Shown: positions 28,223 through 37,714 of the stretch, piece after piece
Position numbering within the stretch: position 1 is the first letter of the stretch
Layout of the letters: each line of letters opens with the position of its first letter
From: UPXZ01 sp049840795
Lineage (GTDB): Bacteria; Bacteroidota; Bacteroidia; Bacteroidales; Paludibacteraceae
Reading direction: 5' to 3'
Length of the DNA stretch: 64,000 nucleotides
Assembly: GCA_049840795.1 (NCBI GenBank)
Contig: JASGJK010000048.1
Span: 134,997 to 198,996, forward strand
Program-made: the position numbers and the translations under genes
The notes under the pieces: model-generated
Databases searched by the model: none
What the model was told of the DNA's origin: nothing
The model's input: the letters and a program-made list of their open reading frames with translations, nothing else

Positions 28223-29594
28223 TTATTTCTTTGCTCTTTTCAAATACCTCTCATACGTGTCAAACACAAAGGGTACATAGCGTAACGTTTCTTTTGCTCT
28301 GAAAATGCCATATTTACACACCGGATCTTTGTAATATTGCGGATTGCTTTTTTTTGCTAGAATAATATTCTACATTATTGTAATAGATATGTTTGTTTTT
28401 CCCGTATTTTTCTGCCAGTGCCATTGCGTCTAAAATATGCGCCGGTCCTGAGTTGTAGCTGGCAAGGATAAACTTAATACGCTCTTCCCGGTCTTCAATT
28501 CCCCGATAAATCATATTCAAACTTTTGATGTATTCCACGCCTGCTGCAATGTTGCTTTCCGGGTCTGTAAAGTTCTCCTGACCGAGACCAAATTCACGAC
28601 CGGTTTGAGGCATTAATTGCATAATTCCTCTCGCGCCTGCCCATGAAGTTGCCCGGTGGTCAAATTGTGACTCGGCGTAGGCTACCGCCGCCAATAACCG
28701 CCAATCCCAACCAATGCGTGGAGCGTATTTTCTGAACAAGTGGTCGTAGGGTGATATGGCACCACGAGGAATATGAATTTTTCGGGAGCTGAGATATAAA
28801 TTACGTTCCCAGTATTTACTGTAAAGTTGTCCGGCAAAGCGTTTTGTGGCATTTTGTGTGAGCCAGGTTTGAATGGTATCGGTCAAGGCTTGATTATCTT
28901 TACGTACGAGCCATCCGTTTTGTTGATTAAACCCGATTGGAATTCTGCAGTCTAATGAATTATTAAAACTTTTTTGTAATAATGCTTTATGGCGGTATGA
29001 AATGGTATATTTAATCTTTTTATCACTGACAAGTTGTATCAAGTCATCGGTCGTTAATGAATCGTCTGCAAATTTGATATTGATACCTCCACCAATCTCA
29101 TCATTCAATGAACTTAACCGCTGATGCTGGATTGAGTTTCTTTTGACCCAAACTTCTTTCCCGTTTAATTCTACAGGGTCTGAAATCGCTTTTCTTCCTG
29201 TGTTTTGAACAACTACCAAGTAAGATTCTTGTTGCGGAAAAACAAAGTTAAACTCATTCTTTAGTTTCTTGGTTTCAAAAGTATTGTACGCGGCGATGTC
29301 CATTTTTCCGGTTCGTACCATATCAATCATCTCTTCATCGGTATTGGCTACTGTAACCTGGAGTGCGAGTTGGAGGTATGCCGCTAAGTTTTTTGCCATT
29401 TCATAATCGTAGCCCATCTCTTCATCACTATACAGAAAATAAGAGGTGGCGCCATATTGCGTAACAATACGAAGTGTATCCTCCGGGAAAGTACCTGCTG
29501 TACGCGATAAGCGGGTATTATTGTCAAGGTTTTTTTTACATCCTGATATCAGGAATAAGAAAAAAAGAAAAATAAAAAAGTTACTTTTTTGCAT
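28223..29594 (-). CDS. MltF-like lytic transglycosylase lipoprotein (one frameshift)
   Basis: Membrane-bound murein transglycosylase with an N-terminal lipobox (FLISGC), a periplasmic substrate-binding-like domain (about 40-270; YDYEMAKNLAAYLQ, GKMDIAAYNTFET) and a C-terminal SLT domain with the catalytic Glu in AYAESQFD and GIMQLMPQTGREFG and ILASYNSGPAHI. The frame ends early at 28314 because of an eight-T run (28348-28355; A8 on the coding strand). Removing one base restores the conserved tail NPQYYKDPVCKYG to TLRYVPFVFDTYERYLK and a stop at 28223, about 456 residues. Confidence 0.88.
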
Positions 29595-29606
29595 AACACA
29601 TTTTAT

Positions 29607-30341
29607 TTAGATGTGTTGTATGTTTTCTGCTTTTACCAGTGATAGATTGTTCATTTTCAACCAAACCTGTGCCGTTGCCACCACGTCTTTTTGACAATAA
29701 ACGGAGATGCGTTCTACGTTTTTCTCTTTATAATACACATTGGCTACTTGGCTGCCGTCAATGTCATCTTTCGGTGTAGGAATGTCAAAAATCGCTGTAA
29801 GTAGTTTTAATGAAACATAGTTTTTGTAGTCGCCAAATTTCCAGTAATCCAGTGTGTCGATAAAGTTAAGCTCCCACGGTTTTTTTGTGTTTATTTGCAA
29901 CACTTTAGGCAATGGCAATCCGTTGACAAGCATCCTGCGGCAAATATAGGGAATATCAAACTCTTTGATGTTGTGACCGCAAAAAGTATAGTCGGTTGTT
30001 TTGAAGAAAGTTTTGATAAGTTCACTAAAATCGGTTAAAAGTTTTTTTTCATCGTGTCCGGCGAAGGATTTGGTACGAAAGTAGGTTTCTTCGTTTCTAA
30101 AGTAGATAAATCCGACCGATATACAGACAATTTTTCCATACTCGGCGTATATGCCTGCGGAGTTTTCAAACGCCGCAGCTGTAGTTGACTCTTCGCTATA
30201 TTTTTCGGGCAGGCGCTTTTTGAGAGACGAAAATTTTTCTTCCCAAAGCAATTGCAACTCTTCGGATAATTGGCTGAAATATTCTGTTTGTGGAATAGTT
30301 TCAATGTCAATAAACATTATTTTTTGCAATTGTTCAGTCAT
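29607..30341 (-). CDS. PolB-like predicted 3'-5' exonuclease
   Basis: 244 residues with the DEDD exonuclease layout: ExoI FIDIETIPQ near the N-terminus, ExoII FCGHNIKEFDIPYICRRM and ExoIII YCQKDVVATAQVWLKM. This matches the 'predicted 3'-5' exonuclease related to PolB exonuclease domain' family, which lacks a polymerase domain. Its role in nucleic-acid turnover or repair is inferred only. It lies 12 bases upstream of the transglycosylase gene, so the two may be co-transcribed. Confidence 0.8.
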   Translation of the reverse strand: MTEQLQKIMFIDIETIPQTEYFSQLSEELQLLWEEKFSSLKKRLPEKYSEESTTAAAFENSAGIYAEYGKIVCISVGFIYFRNEETYFRTKSFAGHDEKKLLTDFSELIKTFFKTTDYTFCGHNIKEFDIPYICRRMLVNGLPLPKVLQINTKKPWELNFIDTLDYWKFGDYKNYVSLKLLTAIFDIPTPKDDIDGSQVANVYYKEKNVERISVYCQKDVVATAQVWLKMNNLSLVKAENIQHI

Positions 30342-30576
30342 AATTTTTACAGTTTCGGGTTATCGTCATTTTTTGTAAGTTTATTTACTTATTGAAATAT
30401 AATTCAAAAAACGTAATACATAACTTTGGGAATATATATATGTCATTTGTTTACTTACTCTAAAACACTCAAAATGTAGAAGTATTTTACTTTAGCTGTT
30501 CAAACAGAAAAACAGCGATGGCTAAATCAGTCAAAAAAAACACCCACAATATTAGTTGATTTTCGTAAATCGAAAA

Positions 30577-31184
30577 CTATCCTAATCTATTTTCAATATA
30601 TTTTGTCAAAATATCAATGGCGATGTGGTTGTTTCCTCCTTGTGGAACAATTAAGTCGGCAAATCGTTTAGTTGGCTCAATAAATTGCAGGTGCATCGGT
30701 TTTACGGTATGTTCGTAGCGTTCCATCACTTTGTTTACCGAGCGTCCTCGCTCTACAATGTCTCTATTTATCACTCGAATCAACCGATCATCAGCATCGG
30801 CATCAACAAACACTTTTAAGTCAAGGCTTTTACGAAGCCGGAGCTTGTAAGAATCAAGATTCCTTCTACAATAACGACTTTGCACGGTTTTACAGTAATG
30901 GTTTCATCAGCGCGCGTACACGTAAGATAGGAATAAATAGGTTGCTGTATGCTGTTGCCTTTTTTGAGTTCATCCAAGTGTTTGGTCAAAAGCTCCCATT
31001 CTATGGAATCCGGGTGGTCGAAGTTTATTTCCAATCGGTCTTCTAAGGGCAGATGGCTACTGTCTTTGTAATACGAATCTTGTGGTAGCACTACCACTTC
31101 ACCTTCCGGGAGGCGTTCTAAAATTTTACGCACTACCGTTGTTTTTCCTGAACCTGTTCCGCCTGCAATTCCAATTATTAGCAT
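30577..31184 (-). CDS. udk: Uridine kinase (one frameshift)
   Basis: Phosphorylates uridine and cytidine in pyrimidine salvage. The N-terminal part has the P-loop GGTGSGKTT, LPQDSYYKD, INFDHPDSIEW, PIYSYLTCTRADET and VVIVEGILIL. The frame then breaks near 30850; in the neighbouring frame the protein goes on as KLRKSLDLKVFVDADADDRL, INRDIVERGRSV and FADLIVPQGGNNHIAIDIL. Adding one base (for example AA to AAA in TTACAAGCT) gives about 202 residues, normal for Udk. The gene is expected to be functional, so an error in the sequence is the best guess. Confidence 0.9.
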
Positions 31185-31599
31185 AGTATAAAATGTGTAA
31201 TATGTATAGTTTCAGTGCACTAAAATAATAATAATCTTTTAACGAACTTGCATTTTTTTCGAAATATTTTCATTGATTTTTTATTTTATTGATAAACAAA
31301 TAATTAAAGGTTTATCCGTTTCGTTGCATTTGTATTGTTCGCTAAAGACTTCGTTTCGCCGTTTGTTATAAATCAATAAAAAGTATTTGTGAGTATTGTA
31401 AACAAGCAATTTTACTCTTTTTTATGCGTTTTTGTTAATAACGCTTCGCATAAATAATCTTAAGCAAATGTAACACAGATTATCAAACGACAGGTAATGG
31501 TTGGCGGGAGGGTCTTTTATCAACAAATTAAAAATAAGACAAATGTGTGAAATGTTTGATTTTTTTACGCTACTTTTGTGCTAATATAGAATGTGATTC
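31185..31599. other. Intergenic region, divergent
   Basis: About 415 AT-rich bases between udk (minus) and the metallo-hydrolase gene (plus). TTATGCG (31432-31438) and CGCATAA (31447-31453) can form a short hairpin, with overlapping GCGTT/AACGC. A -7 element (TACTTTTG, 31571-31578) precedes the plus gene. No gene seen. Confidence 0.5.
31571..31578 (+). promoter_or_regulatory. -7 promoter element of the 31600 gene
   Basis: TACTTTTG fits TAnnTTTG, 21 bases upstream of the ATG. Confidence 0.55.
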
Positions 31600-32406
31600 A
31601 TGGATAGGTTTAGATTTAGGAGTTTGGCGAGTGGGAGTAGTGGAAATTGTTATTTCTTAGGCAATGCTTCGTGTGGAATTTTGATTGATGCCGGTGTAGG
31701 GGTAAGGAGTATTCGTCGTTTTTTGCGTACAATGGGATTGGATTTTCATCAAATATGGGGTGTTTTCGTAACGCACGACCACGCCGATCATATTAAAGCA
31801 GTAGGTGTGTTGGGAGAGAAACATCACGTACCAATATATACTACAAAAAATATTCACGATGGTATTAATCGTAATTATTGTGTGACTCAAAAGCTTTCTT
31901 TATCGCAGCGTTTTATACAAATAGGCGAAGAGATAACCATCGGCGATTTCGCGATTAACGCATTTCCCGTATCACACGATGCTTCGGAGTGTGTTGGTTA
32001 CACAATACGATACAAAGATAAAACATTCGTCGTGGCAACAGATATCGGGTATATCGGCGAGCAAGCATCCGAACGGTTGACTAATGCCGATTATATCGTG
32101 CTCGAAGCAAACTACGATGATGAAATGCTGCGTAACGGTCCTTATCCGTATTATTTACAGGCGAGGATAACAGCCGATACGGGGCATTTGAGCAATATGC
32201 AAGCAGCTTCATTTTTGACTGATAACTTTACGGAGAGGTGGCAATATGTGTTTTTATGCCATTTAAGTAAAGAAAATAACTTGCCTGAACTTGCGTACAA
32301 TGTGATTAAAGAACGCTTTGCAGCGAACGCAATGGATGTTGACGAAAAATTGCATATTATCCCTTTGGATAGGACTTCACCGTCGCCATTGTTTGTTTTC
32401 GACTGA
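31600..32406 (+). CDS. MBL-fold metallo-hydrolase, WalJ/YycJ-like
   Basis: 268-residue cytoplasmic metallo-beta-lactamase-fold protein. Starts RFRSLASGSSGNCYFLG, typical of the YycJ/WalJ group, with the metal motif THDHADH (His59, His61, Asp63, His64), later FPVSHDASECVGY, VVATDIGYIGE and LCHLSKENN giving further ligands. WalJ-type proteins are proposed nucleases linked to DNA replication or cell-wall control. It is followed by a glycosyltransferase gene on the same strand, about 50 bases on. Confidence 0.85.
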   Translation: MDRFRFRSLASGSSGNCYFLGNASCGILIDAGVGVRSIRRFLRTMGLDFHQIWGVFVTHDHADHIKAVGVLGEKHHVPIYTTKNIHDGINRNYCVTQKLSLSQRFIQIGEEITIGDFAINAFPVSHDASECVGYTIRYKDKTFVVATDIGYIGEQASERLTNADYIVLEANYDDEMLRNGPYPYYLQARITADTGHLSNMQAASFLTDNFTERWQYVFLCHLSKENNLPELAYNVIKERFAANAMDVDEKLHIIPLDRTSPSPLFVFD

Positions 32407-32459
32407 CTTTATCAAAATAAAAAAGACTAATTTTTTTAATGACTATACCTAAAAACATT

Positions 32460-33225
32460 ATGGCATCAAAACTTGTCATTATTCCTACGTACAACGAAAA
32501 GGAAAATATCGAAAATATTATACGTGCCGTCATTGGACAAAACGAAGGTTTTCATATACTGATTATTGAAGATGGTTCGCCTGATGGAACTGCCGATATT
32601 ATAAAGGAACTTCAAAAAGAGTTTACCGATGTTCTATTTATGATTGAACGCAAGGGAAAATTGGGATTAGGCACGGCTTACATTACCGGATTTAAAATGG
32701 GGATTGGAGCATAGATACGATTATGTTTTCGAGATGGATGCGGATTTTTCTCACAATCCTAAAGATTTAATTCGTTTGTATGCCGCTTGTGAAGAGCAAG
32801 GTGCTGATGTGGCGATAGGGTCGAGGTACGTGAGTGGAGTAAATGTTGTTAATTGGCCTATTTCAAGAGTGTTGATGTCTTATTTTGCTTCAAAGTATGT
32901 ACGTTTAATCACTGGAATGAAAATAGCCGATACCACTGCCGGTTTCAAATGTTACAAGCGGGAAGTGCTTGAAACTATAGGATTGGACAATATCCGATTC
33001 AAAGGATACGGTTTTCAGATTGAAATGAAGTTTACAGCATATAAGTGTGGTTTTACACTGAAAGAGGTACCGATAATTTTCATCAACCGTGAATTGGGGA
33101 CGTCCAAGATGAGCGGAGGTATATTTGGCGAAGCGTTTTTAGGCGTTATACAGTTGAAATTAAGTAGCCTAACAAAGAAATATCCGCAAAAGTACCAATC
33201 TCGAAACATATCACATAAGAAATGA
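32460..33225 (+). CDS. Polyprenol-phosphate mannosyltransferase-like GT2 (DPM1 type; one frameshift)
   Basis: Family 2 glycosyltransferase that normally makes a polyprenyl-phosphate-linked sugar at the membrane face. N-terminal part: LVIIPTYNEKENI, ILIIEDGSPDGTADII, GLGTAYITGFK. The frame then breaks at the A run 32694-32697; with one A removed it continues WGLEHRYDYVFEMDADFSHNP (DxD motif), DVAIGSRYVSG, DTTAGFKCYKR and INRELGTSKMSGG. The repaired protein is about 254 residues, the standard length of soluble bacterial DPM1-like proteins. ATG 32460 (MASKLVIIP) is preferred; 32439 would add seven residues. Confidence 0.88.
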
Positions 33226-33333
33226 TAAGAGATTTGCCCAAAAAAATCCATAAGCAAACATCTTACTTCTTACAACCAAGCCATATATGTTTACCAAGTT
33301 CTTTTATATATAGGTTTTTTAATGTTGCAACTT

Positions 33334-34796
33334 TCACATTGAAATACTATTTACAGTACCCGATGTGGAAAGTGTACCGGTTTCTTTCGAAGTTCCCGCT
33401 GTATATGTTCCTCCTGTGAAATAACCTCCGGTGTTGGTGCTTGTAGAATATGTTCCTCCCGTATAAATAGTGTATGAAGCGCCTTTTGTCATCGCAGGTG
33501 AAGAAATCAGAAATTTATAAGCTGTATTTTTTGGCTTAAATGTGATTACATCTGATGTCCCTATCTTGACATTGATAAACGTGGACGATGAAATAGCACT
33601 ACTTGATGTGATGAACATATTGGGTTGAGTAGATGTTGTGCTCATCGCTTTGGTCATATTTGAGTTGGAACCCGCTCCGATAAATGTCCCGCCATTCATA
33701 TTGAACGAACCGTTAAAATCTACGGCTTCTTCTACGCCTGACGATGGACCGTTAGCTATAACTAAACCGCCTGTTACCGTGATATTTCCGTTACTGTCAA
33801 TGGCGTCACCGCTTGTGCAAGATGCAATTAATGTCGCTTCCGTCTAATATTCAAGTTGCTTCCGTCATTCTGCTCTGTTCCTCCGGAGGTTGTGCTTGCT
33901 GTGGTATTTATACCGTCATTTTTGGCAGTAATATCTAGCATGCCACCGTTCAACGTTACACTGTAACTCTCAACACCCTCATCTGATTTAGTTATGATAA
34001 CGTTACCGCTCTCCTGTATGTATTTATTTATAGCCTTTATTCCTTTTCCACTCGTAGAAGCGAGTATTACGTTTCCACCATCCACTTTTACATAACCGTA
34101 ATCTGTTTTCGAATTATTTGATTTTAGCGCGTGTCCTGAAGTACAACTTGCTGTTATATTTCCTCCGTGTATGATTAAATAATCTTTTCCGAAAATACCA
34201 TCATCAACCGCATTGACATTGATCGTTCCTTTGTTGATGATTATTTGGTCGTCACTCGAAATTCCGTCTGCATATTTGCCATTCACATTCAATGTACCTT
34301 CATCCGTAAACGCTAAATAAGCGTTGCTGAAAATACAAGCGTCCGGTTCATCCGAATTAGAATAACTGGAGGCATCTGTAAACGTATTGGTGGAGCCGGT
34401 GGCAAGAAAAACAATTACTTTCGAAGCTTTTACGATATAAAAGGGAGAGGTTGAGTTATTGTTTACGGTAGCATTGTTCAACTTGATTTTAACTTCTGCG
34501 GAAGGAGCGTTTACGATTAGCTGTCCGTTAGAAAGATTGCCGGATATAGAGTAATAACCGCTTGTTGTTATTGTTGCCGTTGTTCCACTGATGGTTACCC
34601 CTGATGATGATGAAGAAATGGAATTATCGTTCAAAGTGATTGTATTTACTGCTGAATCATCCCAAGTGTAATCGGTGGTGGTTTCCGTTTTTGAAGTGTC
34701 GTCCGTTTCATCTCGACCAATCACGTTTTCAGGGTCACAAGAAACAACCATAATTACAAACATCAAGGTAAAGAAAATTGAAATTATTTTTTTCAT
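33334..34796 (-). CDS. Cthe_2159-like (DUF4353) carbohydrate-binding beta-helix lipoprotein (one frameshift)
   Basis: About 487 residues. Lipoprotein signal with lipobox VVSC, then repeated beta-helix rungs (ISGNLSNGQLIV, GTLNVNGKYADGISSDDQI, GTINVNAVDDGIFGKDYLII, GGNVILASTSGKGIKA) as in the DUF4353 family, whose founder Cthe_2159 binds cellulose and acidic sugars. The frame breaks near 33843 (NLNIRR); one added base leads into TLIASCTSGDAIDSNGN and a C-terminal domain (GTFIGAGSNSNMTKAM, YTIYTGG repeats). The last ~120 residues are nearly identical to the end of the 959-residue protein at 37715. Last gene of the VTC-DUF4956-DUF2490 cluster. Confidence 0.75.
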
Positions 34797-34915
34797 ACGT
34801 TGATAATTTAGTTTTAATTATTGTACGAAACCTGCACATAAAAGCATATTATCCGATTGCTATCAAGATTATCAATCGTGCTTGTTCCATACTCCTATTT
34901 TAATATTACAACTTA

Positions 34916-35614
34916 TTATAAATGAATAGTGTATTTAACTCCTAAAATATATTTCCCCGAATAGTCGGCATCATCTTCTCCTAATTCGTGATTATATACA
35001 CCGAAAACATTGATAAAATTGTGTTTGTTTAATTTATATTTTAGCGAAAGTGTATATCGCAGTTTATCAAATACGTTTCCATCCGGCTCATTGAGTGTGT
35101 AATATGATTTGAAATCAAATTCAGGTGTTATTTTACATTTGGGAATGTTGTATTCCACTTCTATACCGTTTTTCCACATCCACGCGTTATTCACTTTGTA
35201 TGTGTCGATAGTTAAATCTTTTTTTATTCTTTTGTTATCGTTTTTTGTTGTGAGTTGTAAACCTTCAGTTAATGAAAATGAAAAATTGCCCCATTTCTGC
35301 TTTCCAAAAATGTCAGCAGTAAACCGATTCCTAAATTGATAATTCAGATATTTTTGATCTAATACATTCATAAACTGATAGCCAAATACTACTCCGATGG
35401 GTTTTACAATTTTATACTCGGCATCAATCCCTAAGCTCCATCGGTTTATCAACCGGGCATAATAGATGGTTCTCAATTCGGTTTCTGCCTGAAAGTTCCA
35501 TTTGTGCACTTTTTTATCTATAGCAAAACTTGTCCATGTTCCATATTGAGATTGAGCTATTAAAGTCAAGCACATCAATGGCAAAAAGAATAATAAAATA
35601 TGCCTTTTATTCAT
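34916..35614 (-). CDS. DUF2490 outer-membrane barrel protein
   Basis: 232 residues with a signal peptide (ending LIAQSQ) and a pattern of amphipathic strands: YGTWTSFAIDKKVHKWNF, ETELRTIYYARLINRWSLG, VVFGYQFMN, QKYLNYQFRNRFTADIFG, and a terminal GVKYTIHL. This fits the DUF2490 family of predicted small outer-membrane beta-barrels. Function unknown. It starts 8 bases after the DUF4956 gene, so it is in the same operon. Confidence 0.8.
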   Translation of the reverse strand: MNKRHILLFFLPLMCLTLIAQSQYGTWTSFAIDKKVHKWNFQAETELRTIYYARLINRWSLGIDAEYKIVKPIGVVFGYQFMNVLDQKYLNYQFRNRFTADIFGKQKWGNFSFSLTEGLQLTTKNDNKRIKKDLTIDTYKVNNAWMWKNGIEVEYNIPKCKITPEFDFKSYYTLNEPDGNVFDKLRYTLSLKYKLNKHNFINVFGVYNHELGEDDADYSGKYILGVKYTIHL

Positions 35615-35622
35615 AATCTTAT

Positions 35623-36387
35623 TTATTCGTAAAAGTAAATAGTGATGGTCGCACTATCTCGCAGATATGAGATTTCTTCAATGGATATGCGGTGGATATT
35701 TAATCCTGTTCGGTTTTTGAGTTCTTCAATTAACGCTTGCTCTTTGTCTGCGTGGATAAGCTCTATATCTTCAAAAAAAATAATTTTTGTTGATTCCCGC
35801 TTAATAAGTAGCTTGGTGTCAAATAAAAATATCATTAAAAATATGACAGCAAACACAATGAGTAACTCAAAGATAGCCAGCTGGATACCACTTAATAATC
35901 CCATAGCGATAAATACAAAGAGATATGTCATATCTTTAACACTGATACCCGCCGTGCGATAACGTAGCATAGAAAACACGGCAAATAAACCAAATGCTGC
36001 GCCCATAGATATTTTTACCTGATTGAGCAGAAATGTGAGCAAAAATATGATTACATTGAACAGAACAAATGTAAAAATGGTGTCAAGTCGTTTATAATTA
36101 GGATAATATATTAGCCCAATAATCAACAACAAAGCGACAATATTGACCGATAAATTAATAAAGAAACTTCGATTAATTTCGGCTTCTTTCTGCGCTTTAT
36201 TGGATTTTATTACAGCCTTAAATACGGACGGTAGTTTTACGTTGGACTGCACCGATAAATTGTTGTTTTCAGCTGTGTCGTTGGCATTTTCAATACTTTC
36301 TTCGTTATTTTCTTGTGCAAAAGTGTTAGCAGAAGGTGTTGTCAGAAGCAGGAATAAGAACAGGATGTAAGTGAATTTAAATTGCAT
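35623..36387 (-). CDS. DUF4956 membrane protein
   Basis: 254 residues: signal-like N-terminus, an acidic spacer, then four to five hydrophobic helices (about 75-190) around VKISMGAAFGLFAVFSMLRYRT and GISVKDMTYLFVFIAMGL, the signature of DUF4956, and a soluble C-terminal domain (about 195-254). DUF4956 genes often lie beside VTC polyphosphate polymerase genes, as here. The start overlaps the upstream gene by 11 bases, suggesting translational coupling. Function unknown; a membrane partner of the polymerase is an inference. Confidence 0.85.
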   Translation of the reverse strand: MQFKFTYILFLFLLLTTPSANTFAQENNEESIENANDTAENNNLSVQSNVKLPSVFKAVIKSNKAQKEAEINRSFFINLSVNIVALLLIIGLIYYPNYKRLDTIFTFVLFNVIIFLLTFLLNQVKISMGAAFGLFAVFSMLRYRTAGISVKDMTYLFVFIAMGLLSGIQLAIFELLIVFAVIFLMIFLFDTKLLIKRESTKIIFFEDIELIHADKEQALIEELKNRTGLNIHRISIEEISYLRDSATITIYFYE

Positions 36388-37141
36388 GATTATTACAAAG
36401 TTTGTTGACGAATAATATTTGTGTTTTAAAGTTGTTGTTTTTTATTCCCGGAATAAAATTGGCAATGCCAAAGCTGTATTTGCTTAAAGAAACTGAGTGT
36501 AGATGCTGGCTACACATAATTTTCAAGAATTTGGATTTTCTTGATTTGTCTTGTTTGAGTTCTATAATAATGACGTCAGGATACGAATGCCATGCTCCAT
36601 TGATGTAATATTGCATATCAAAATCAATAGTGACTCTTTCTGTTAATTGCCGATTAACAAGAGTAGTACGCTTACACTTAATCTGAATTGATTTTTTCAG
36701 TAAATCAGGAGAAATTCCAATGACTTTTTTCAAAAGTTCGGCGGCATTTCCAGTTATTTCATTTTCTTGTTTGGGAATTTTTATTCTACTTTTTACCGTT
36801 CGGTTTTGATTTGATTTATATTTGATCTCAAAGAAATGTAATTCGGAATTTACATAGCTTCGCATCCTTACTTTATACCTTGCCGGACGGCGGTTATGAT
36901 GGTCATAGTAGAATTTGTAATTATCCGTGTCAAAATAATTGGTATCATAATCAGCATAACGCATTTGTTGTATTTCTAACACACGGTAGCTTTGCTTGGC
37001 TTGCAGCAGTATTTCATTTAATTTGGCGCGATGAAATACAAATTTTGTGTCAGTTCTGTTGAGTAACGCCACACTATCCATCTCGGTAAGAGAAATAGGA
37101 GCAAACGTATATATGGTCTTCAAAAAGTCCTGCATAATCAA
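36377..37141 (-). CDS. VTC-domain polyphosphate polymerase-like protein
   Basis: 254 residues matching the VTC catalytic domain (CYTH-like tunnel fold): LLNRTDTKFVFHRAKL, TNYFDTDNYKFYYDHHN, RYKVRMRSYV, FEIKYKSNQNRTVKSRIKI and DVIIIELKQDKS. The basic residues and acidic pairs that bind phosphate and metal in yeast Vtc4 are visible in these blocks. It probably makes polyphosphate or a related polymer. First gene of a four-gene operon with DUF4956, DUF2490 and a beta-helix lipoprotein. A -7 element (TATTTTTG, minus) lies at 37260-37267. Confidence 0.85.
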   Translation of the reverse strand: MIMQDFLKTIYTFAPISLTEMDSVALLNRTDTKFVFHRAKLNEILLQAKQSYRVLEIQQMRYADYDTNYFDTDNYKFYYDHHNRRPARYKVRMRSYVNSELHFFEIKYKSNQNRTVKSRIKIPKQENEITGNAAELLKKVIGISPDLLKKSIQIKCKRTTLVNRQLTERVTIDFDMQYYINGAWHSYPDVIIIELKQDKSRKSKFLKIMCSQHLHSVSLSKYSFGIANFIPGIKNNNFKTQILFVNKLCNNHAI

Positions 37142-37259
37142 TGCCTCAAAATGTTTGTGTCTTGTTTGATATTCTGAAAAATAAATGTTAAATAAACCTT
37201 GCTTTATACATCAAGTAAAAAACTGCAACTATTTTTACAAAACTGTAAAAAAATGATTA

Positions 37260-37267
37260 CAAAAATA
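37260..37267 (-). promoter_or_regulatory. Possible -7 element of the VTC operon
   Basis: TATTTTTG on the minus strand fits TAnnTTTG. The implied leader before the VTC gene would be about 110 bases. Confidence 0.4.
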
Positions 37268-37482
37268 CAACAATATCCTGAAACGTATCATTATATTCAA
37301 TGAATTAGAAGTGCATAATAGAGGATTATGTTGTCATTAACATTTTTTGCCGTTCAAATAAAAAACATATTTTTACTTATGCGGAAATAAATATTCGTCC
37401 TTTAAAAATGTGTAAATTTTAAGCTTTATCAGAGATTCATGTTTTCTATAATTTTAATTTACCACGTGTTTTAGAATTGTTT

Positions 37483-37683
37483 GGTTTAATCGTTAATTGT
37501 GTGAAATTACATTCAATTATAAATCTGAGTTAAATGTTTTACCGAACAACAATAATTCAAGTATTGGCAACGTAGTCGCGGTATCTGTAATAAAACCAAA
37601 TAACCTATAAACGTCGAGGGGCGTAGCGCTGATTTCTAAATAGGTCGCTATTTTTTATGTTTCACATAATTAACGATTAAACC
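37483..37683. repeat. 201-bp element with 24-bp terminal inverted repeats (MITE-like)
   Basis: The left arm (37483-37506, starts GGTTTAATCGTTAATTG) and the right arm (37660-37683, ends AATTAACGATTAAACC) are reverse complements with one mismatch in 24. The interior does not code. No clear target duplication is visible next to the arms. Size and arms suit a non-autonomous mobile element; a regulatory structure is the alternative. Confidence 0.6.
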
Positions 37684-37714
37684 TCTTTGTTCTCTTGTGT
37701 TTAAACTTTTAAAT

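Larger units (their letters stand above)
37142..37714. other. Intergenic region with an inverted-repeat element
   Basis: 573 bases without a gene between the 959-residue gene and the VTC gene, both on minus. It holds a possible VTC promoter (37260-37267) and the 201-bp element described separately (37483-37683). Confidence 0.6.

Noticed and set aside
30417..30428. Plus-strand TAACTTTG resembling a -7 element
   Set aside because: No plus-strand gene follows for over 1 kb; the motif is short enough to occur by chance in AT-rich DNA.
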